Shown here piece after piece: positions 7,365-10,672 of a DNA stretch of 10,672 nucleotides. Made by a program: the position numbers and the translations under genes. Position 1 is the first letter of the stretch. Each line of letters begins with the position of its first letter. The notes beneath the pieces were generated by a model. The model was not told the origin of the DNA. It was given only the letters and a program-made list of their open reading frames with translations, and searched no databases. Origin of the DNA: Pseudomonadota bacterium (GTDB lineage Bacteria > Pseudomonadota > Gammaproteobacteria > Burkholderiales > SG8-39); the NCBI GenBank assembly GCA_021825225.1, contig JAKAIH010000042.1, positions 1 through 10,672 of the forward strand. Direction: 5' to 3'.

Positions 7365-7418
7365 TTCCACCGAACAGTTGAGTAGTTGAATTATACCTGT
7401 CCGGTGGGATCAGGCAAG
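7365..7418 (-). promoter_or_regulatory. Promoter and probable operator of the arsR-rhodanese operon
   Basis: On the minus strand TTGCCT (7412-7417, four of six) is followed by 16 bases and a perfect TATAAT (7390-7395). This predicts a start near 7383, about 40 bases before the ATG. An inverted repeat overlaps it: ttccaccgaacag (7365-7377) and ctgtccggtggga (7397-7409) match in 11 of 13 positions, with a 19-base spacer. One half lies between -35 and -10, the other just downstream of the start. Such placement fits repression by the dimeric ArsR-type product and perhaps shared control of the rightward gene. No clear + strand promoter was found in the same interval. Confidence 0.6.
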
Positions 7419-7441
7419 GTCTAAATGAACGTGGGGCGATT

Positions 7442-8305
7442 ATGACATTCAACGAATGGGCGCTGGCCCACGAGCCGGCGGTGCGCCTGGGCGCGTTTTT
7501 CGGCGTATTCGCGCTGATGGCCGCGTGGGAGGCGCTTTCGCCGCGGCGCGCGCGCCTGCTGCCGCGGCGCGTGCGCTGGCTGCACAACCTCGCGCTGGTG
7601 GTGCTGAACAGCCTGATCCTGCGCCTGCTGTTTCCGCTGGCGGCGGTCGGCTTCGCCCTGCTCGCCGCCGCGCGCGGCTGGGGCTTGCTGAACGCTTTCG
7701 CGGTGCCGTTCTGGTGGGCATTCGCGCTGGCGCTGATCGCGCTCGACTTCGCCATTTATCTGCAGCACGTCATGTTCCACGCGGTGCCGCTGCTGTGGCG
7801 CCTGCACCGGGTGCATCACGCCGACGCGGACTTCGACGTGAGCACCGGCGCGCGCTTTCATCCGATCGAGATCCTTTTGTCCATGCTGATCAAGTTCGCG
7901 GCAATAGCGGTGCTCGGGGCGCCGGCGGGCGCGGTGCTGGTGTTCGAAGTGCTGCTGAACGCCACGGCGATGTTCAACCACGCCAATCTGCGGCTGCCGG
8001 AGCCGGTCGACCGCCGGCTGCGCCGCATGCTGGTGACTCCCGAGATGCATCGCATCCACCATTCGATGGAACGGGATGAGGCGAACAGCAACTTCGGCTT
8101 CAACCTGCCCTGGTGGGACCGGCTGTGCGGCACCTACCGCGCGCGCGCACGCCTGCCGCAGGAGAGCATGGCGATCGGAGTGAAAGGGCTCACCGGCAGC
8201 GACGCAGCGGTCAAGCTCACCGGCATGCTTGCGCTCCCGTTCGCGGGAGCGGGCGGCGGCTATGCCATCGGGAGCACGACGGGATCGACCGATGAAGCCA
8301 GGTAA
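7442..8305 (+). CDS. Sterol desaturase/fatty acid hydroxylase family membrane protein
   Basis: 287 residues, membrane-bound di-iron oxygenase type. Hydrophobic segments lie near 14-30, 48-77, 87-107 and 145-175. The histidine motifs expected for the two iron atoms are present: HVMFH (109-113), HRVHH (122-126), His140, NHAN (179-182) and HRIHH (203-207), followed by the family-typical NSNFGFNLPWWDRLCGTY. Family members hydroxylate or desaturate lipids such as fatty acids, sterols or carotenoids using O2; the substrate here cannot be read from sequence. GGGG stands about six bases before the ATG at 7442. It is the first gene of the rightward group, and its 3' end overlaps the next start by 14 bases, which implies co-translation with the VTT-rhodanese gene. 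The last 25 residues are Gly-rich and not conserved-looking. Confidence 0.88.
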   Translation: MTFNEWALAHEPAVRLGAFFGVFALMAAWEALSPRRARLLPRRVRWLHNLALVVLNSLILRLLFPLAAVGFALLAAARGWGLLNAFAVPFWWAFALALIALDFAIYLQHVMFHAVPLLWRLHRVHHADADFDVSTGARFHPIEILLSMLIKFAAIAVLGAPAGAVLVFEVLLNATAMFNHANLRLPEPVDRRLRRMLVTPEMHRIHHSMERDEANSNFGFNLPWWDRLCGTYRARARLPQESMAIGVKGLTGSDAAVKLTGMLALPFAGAGGGYAIGSTTGSTDEAR

Positions 8306-9278
8306 TGCAGCCCGCCTGGGGCTCGCCCTGGTGCTGGCCGCGGGCCTGCTTCTCGGCTACGCCAACCGCGAGATGCTCGACGCGGGCGCGCTCTCGCGCT
8401 GGCTCGCCGCAGCGGGCGCCTGGGCGCCGCTGGCGTTCATGCTCTTCTATGCCGTGGCGACGGTGCTGTTCCTGCCCGGGGCGGTGCTCACGCTCGCGGC
8501 AGGCGCGTTGTTCGGCGCCGTGCCGGGAGCGCTGTACAGCCTCAGCGGCGCCACGGCAGGCGCAACGCTCGCCTTCGTCATTGCGCGTTACCTCGCCGCG
8601 GACTGGGTCGCACGCAAGGCCGGGGGCAGGCTGAAGCAGCTGATCGCGGGCGTGGAAGCCGAAGGCTGGCGCTTCGTCGCGTTCGTGCGCCTGGTGCCGC
8701 TGTTTCCGTTCAACCTGGTCAATTACGCGCTCGGCCTGACGCGCATTCCGCTGACCGCGTACGCGGCGGCGTCTTTCGTCTGCATGTTTCCCGGCGCGCT
8801 CGCCTATGCCTGGCTCGGCCATGCCGGGCGTGAAGCCCTCGTCGGCGGGCAAGGAGCGATTCGCAACGCTCTGTTCGCGCTGGCGCTGCTCGCGTTCGTT
8901 GCTTTCCTGCCGCGCTTGGTACGCCAGTATCGCCAGTCCGGCATTCGCTGGATCGAGGCCGGCAGCCTCAAAGGCAGGCTCGAACAACGCGACGGACCAT
9001 TGCTGCTCGATGTCCGCACAGCGGGCGATTTCGTCGGCCCGCTCGGCCACATCCCGGGCGCGCGCAACATTCCGCTGGAGGAATTGACCGCGCGCCTCGC
9101 GGAACTCGGGCCGTCGAAGCAGCAAGCGCTGACGCTCGTCTGCCGCACCCACAAGCGCTCGCAGGCGGCCGCGCTTCAGCTCAGGCAAGCCGGCTTTAGC
9201 GACGTCAGCATCCTGCGCGGCGGCATGGAGCAATGGAACCGCGAAAGGTTCACGGTCGCGCGCGAAACGAATTCGTAA
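8292..9278 (+). CDS. VTT (TVP38/DedA-like) membrane protein with C-terminal rhodanese domain
   Basis: From the ATG at 8292 it is 328 residues. Residues 1-210 form a TVP38/TMEM64 (VTT, DedA-like) membrane domain, with hydrophobic helices near 7-22, 45-63, 69-100, 155-176 and 190-208 and the conserved re-entrant-type motif FPFNLVNYALGLTRIP (138-153). Residues about 220-328 are a rhodanese domain with LLLDVRTAGDF and the active loop CRTHKRS, catalytic Cys284. The rhodanese lies after the last helix and is probably cytoplasmic. VTT proteins are thought to move lipids or act as transporters; a fused rhodanese points to sulfane-sulfur transfer at the membrane. The start at 8292 was chosen over 8229 because the extra 21 residues are Arg-rich, poor N-terminal sequence deep inside the upstream gene. 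It overlaps the previous gene by 14 bases, and the DsrE gene follows after 21 bases. Confidence 0.88.
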   Translation: MKPGNAARLGLALVLAAGLLLGYANREMLDAGALSRWLAAAGAWAPLAFMLFYAVATVLFLPGAVLTLAAGALFGAVPGALYSLSGATAGATLAFVIARYLAADWVARKAGGRLKQLIAGVEAEGWRFVAFVRLVPLFPFNLVNYALGLTRIPLTAYAAASFVCMFPGALAYAWLGHAGREALVGGQGAIRNALFALALLAFVAFLPRLVRQYRQSGIRWIEAGSLKGRLEQRDGPLLLDVRTAGDFVGPLGHIPGARNIPLEELTARLAELGPSKQQALTLVCRTHKRSQAAALQLRQAGFSDVSILRGGMEQWNRERFTVARETNS

Positions 9279-9299
9279 CAAAGAAAGGAAGACTCCAGC

Positions 9300-9650
9300 A
9301 TGAAAACCCTGTTCATCCTGAATGACGCCCCCTATGGCAGCGAGCGCAGCTATAACGGCTTGCGCCTTGCCGGATCCCTGTCGAAAGCCGAAGGCGAGGA
9401 AGTGAAGCTGTTCCTGATCGGCGACGCCGCGTCCTGCGCCAAACGCGGGCAAAAGGTCGCCGAGGGTTTCTACAATATTGAGATCATGCTCGGCCGCGTG
9501 GTGCGCAACAAAGGCGAAGTGGGCGTGTGCGGCACCTGCATGGATGCGCGCGCGCTCGCGGACGCGGAACTCATAGACGGAACGCGCAGAAGCACGCTGG
9601 CCGAGTTGACCTCCTGGACGCAGTGGGCGGAAAAGGTGATCGTGTTTTGA
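9300..9650 (+). CDS. DsrE-family sulfur-carrier-like protein
   Basis: 116 residues, a small soluble cytoplasmic DsrE/DsrF-like fold protein. It opens MKTLFILNDAPYGSERSYNG and has the typical strand EEVKLFLIGDAASCA (33-47), then GVCGTCMDARAL with Cys77 and Cys80. In DsrEFH of sulfur oxidisers a cysteine at about position 78 carries the persulfide, and Cys77 sits at the matching place. Stand-alone relatives occur near rhodanese and TusA genes. A clear ribosome site AAGGAAG lies eight bases before the ATG. No DsrF, DsrH or TusA gene is in the window, so it is probably an isolated DsrE-like carrier that accepts sulfur from the neighbouring rhodanese rather than part of a DsrEFH complex. That link is inferred from gene order. 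Confidence 0.9.
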   Translation: MKTLFILNDAPYGSERSYNGLRLAGSLSKAEGEEVKLFLIGDAASCAKRGQKVAEGFYNIEIMLGRVVRNKGEVGVCGTCMDARALADAELIDGTRRSTLAELTSWTQWAEKVIVF

Positions 9651-9793
9651 GGCGGCGGTCGCGACGCAGGGAAACGCCACGCATTCGACCGGAACGCAGG
9701 CGCATCGTAGCTGCGGTCGCGATCGCGGCGGGCGCGGTGAGCGACGCTCGGGCGTACGCTTCGGATTGCGCAATGCGGATGGATGCTTGAGCT

Positions 9794-10423
9794 ATGGGTT
9801 TTTACGACAGATGGATACTGCCGCGGCTGGTCGATGTCGCCATGCGAAACCGGTCGGCGGCGCGCTACCGTTCTCTTATCGTGCCGAAAGCCTGCGGTAC
9901 GGTGCTTGAAATCGGCATCGGCTCAGGACTCAACCTGCCTTTCTATGACGACGGCGTCGAACATCTCTATGGTCTCGATCCTTCCGAACAATTGCTTGCG
10001 ATGGCCGGGAAAAAAGCGCGTGCCGTAGCCTTTCCAATCGATTTCATTGCGCATGCAAGCGAAGAAATTCCCCTGGACGACAGTTCGGTCGATACCGTTG
10101 TAATGACCTGGACCCTGTGCTCCATTGCCGATCCGGTGAAAGCATTGCAAGAACTCAGGAGGGTGATCAAGCCCGACGGAACGCTGCTGTTTGTCGAACA
10201 CGGTCTCGCCCCGGAAATTCGCGTGCAAGCCTGGCAGCAGCGGTTCAACCCGCTATGGAGCAAGCTGACCGGAGGATGCAACCTGAACCGAAAAATGGAT
10301 CAACTCATCCGCACTGCAGGCTTTGAATTCGCGGAACTGAAATCAGAGTATGCAGAGGGTCCGCGTCCATTGAGCTATATGTTTTCCGGCCGGGCCCAGC
10401 CCGCGCTTGGCCAGCGGCCATGA
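9794..10423 (+). CDS. Class I SAM-dependent methyltransferase, METTL7-like
   Basis: 209 residues. SAM-binding motif I is VLEIGIGSGLNLPFY (37-51), the acidic residue after strand 2 is in YGLDPSE (Asp62), then SVDTVVMTWTLCSIADP (98-114), VIKPDGTLLFVEHG (124-137) and a late GGCNLNRKMD (160-169). The combination of LCS, EHG/EHV, WQQ...NPLW and a GCNL-N/T-R segment resembles the METTL7 (TMT1) family, whose human members methylate alkyl thiols and H2S; I make this comparison from memory. The UbiE/COQ5 group is the main alternative. The ATG at 9794 has only a weak GAG upstream. It follows the DsrE gene by 143 bases, and its stop overlaps the next start as ATGA. S-methylation of sulfide or small thiols would suit the neighbourhood, but is not shown. 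Confidence 0.87.
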   Translation: MGFYDRWILPRLVDVAMRNRSAARYRSLIVPKACGTVLEIGIGSGLNLPFYDDGVEHLYGLDPSEQLLAMAGKKARAVAFPIDFIAHASEEIPLDDSSVDTVVMTWTLCSIADPVKALQELRRVIKPDGTLLFVEHGLAPEIRVQAWQQRFNPLWSKLTGGCNLNRKMDQLIRTAGFEFAELKSEYAEGPRPLSYMFSGRAQPALGQRP

Positions 10424-10542
10424 ACAGCCCCGTCTACCTCGATTACGGCGCCACCGCGCCGGTTACGGCCGAAGTGCTGGAGGCGTGCCGCCTATCTGGC
10501 GCAGCACTTCGGCCGCGACCGGCGAGCGGGCGGACAGGGTAG
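10420..10542 (+). pseudogene. Cysteine desulfurase (NifS/IscS-like) remnant, N-terminal stub
   Basis: The frame starts with the ATGA overlap to the methyltransferase stop and reads MNSPVYLDYGATAPVTAEVL, the characteristic N-terminus of PLP-dependent cysteine desulfurases (YLDYxATxPV). After Ala22 the frame changes. YLAQHFG, which normally follows a few residues on, appears one frame over at 10493-10513, with seven bases where about nine are expected: a net loss of two bases. Beyond this nothing of the family remains. The NPSS segment, PLP lysine and catalytic cysteine are all absent, and the original frame stops at 10540-10542. It is therefore a frameshifted and truncated remnant. An intact gene once coupled to the methyltransferase would have supplied persulfide sulfur. 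The exact 3' border is uncertain. Confidence 0.72.
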
Positions 10543-10613
10543 TCGTATGTTGAGCATGCGCCGAACCGTGCCGGAACATCACTGAATGTAATAACTATCC
10601 AAGCGAGGGGGTC

Positions 10614-10672
10614 ATGATGAAATTCTCACTGGTCGAATTCTCCATCCGCCGCCCAAAATGGGTGCTGTTGGC
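10614..10672 (+). CDS. Start of a probable RND/MMPL-type membrane transporter (partial)
   Basis: Only the first 19 codons are in the window: MMKFSLVEFSIRRPKWVLLA, running off the end. A short amphipathic lead, an RRPKWV motif and then a hydrophobic stretch is how many RND and MMPL-type exporters begin, so this is a tentative family guess. GAGGGG (10605-10610) precedes two adjacent ATG codons (10614 and 10617); either could be used. It follows the broken cysteine desulfurase by about 70 bases with no terminator seen between. That it is a real gene is likely; the family call is weak. Confidence 0.5.
   Translation, partial: MMKFSLVEFSIRRPKWVLL

Noticed and set aside
8217..9773. 518-codon open frame on the minus strand opposite the VTT-rhodanese and DsrE genes
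   Set aside because: Low-complexity, charged composition and full overlap with two well-supported genes mark it as an antisense shadow of GC-rich coding sequence.
9646..9790. Possible small TTG-start frame after the DsrE gene with a signal-like IVAAVAIAAGAV stretch
   Set aside because: It has a rare start, an Arg-rich lead, no ribosome site and only about 48 codons. It may be a remnant, but nothing distinguishes it from open GC-rich spacer. The rest of 9651-9793 shows no clear feature.
10589..10594. TAATAA as a -10 element for the last partial gene
   Set aside because: No acceptable -35 lies at the proper distance; the nearest TTGAGC (10550) is 33 bases away.

Overview
The window is GC-rich bacterial chromosome with tightly packed genes. 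GC-biased codon use leaves long open frames opposite several real genes. The protein types (MgtA-type Mg2+ ATPase, NapH-like Fe-S membrane protein, ArsR-rhodanese regulator, DsrE protein, VTT-rhodanese protein) suggest a proteobacterium with an active sulfur metabolism, perhaps a betaproteobacterial sulfur oxidiser. That placement is inferred from gene content and family resemblance only.

Left part (1-4111, + strand). The 3' part of an ATP-grasp gene enters from outside the window and ends at 1035. A gene-free stretch of about 370 bases follows. It holds a good sigma70-type promoter (perfect TTGACA), a direct repeat, and then a long leader with a chain of perfect hairpins and one mutually exclusive alternative pairing. 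It leads into a full-length P-type ATPase of the MgtA (Mg2+) family, with the start codon region itself in a hairpin.

Middle (4166-7343, - strand). A three-gene operon reads leftward from a divergent promoter: an ArsR-type regulator fused to a rhodanese domain, a 49-residue membrane or lipoprotein-like peptide, and a large fusion. The fusion joins a NapH-like membrane polyferredoxin to a GltD-like flavin/NAD(P)H oxidoreductase. The promoter has a perfect TATAAT and a 13-base inverted repeat (11/13) whose two halves flank the -10; one half sits in the spacer. This is a likely self-regulation operator.

Right part (7442-10672, + strand). From the same 98-base intergenic region genes read rightward: a fatty acid hydroxylase/sterol desaturase family protein, a VTT (TVP38/DedA-like) membrane protein with a C-terminal rhodanese domain, a DsrE-family protein, and a METTL7-like SAM methyltransferase. 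Next comes the N-terminal stub of a cysteine desulfurase, frameshifted and truncated, and finally the first codons of what may be an RND/MMPL-type transporter.

Taken together, the genes on both sides of 7344-7441 look like a divergent sulfane-sulfur response cluster. A persulfide-sensing repressor (rhodanese as sensor) would control a quinone- or Fe-S-linked flavoprotein, a membrane protein with its own rhodanese, a DsrE sulfur carrier and a possible thiol S-methyltransferase. The individual domains are well supported; the joint function is inference.
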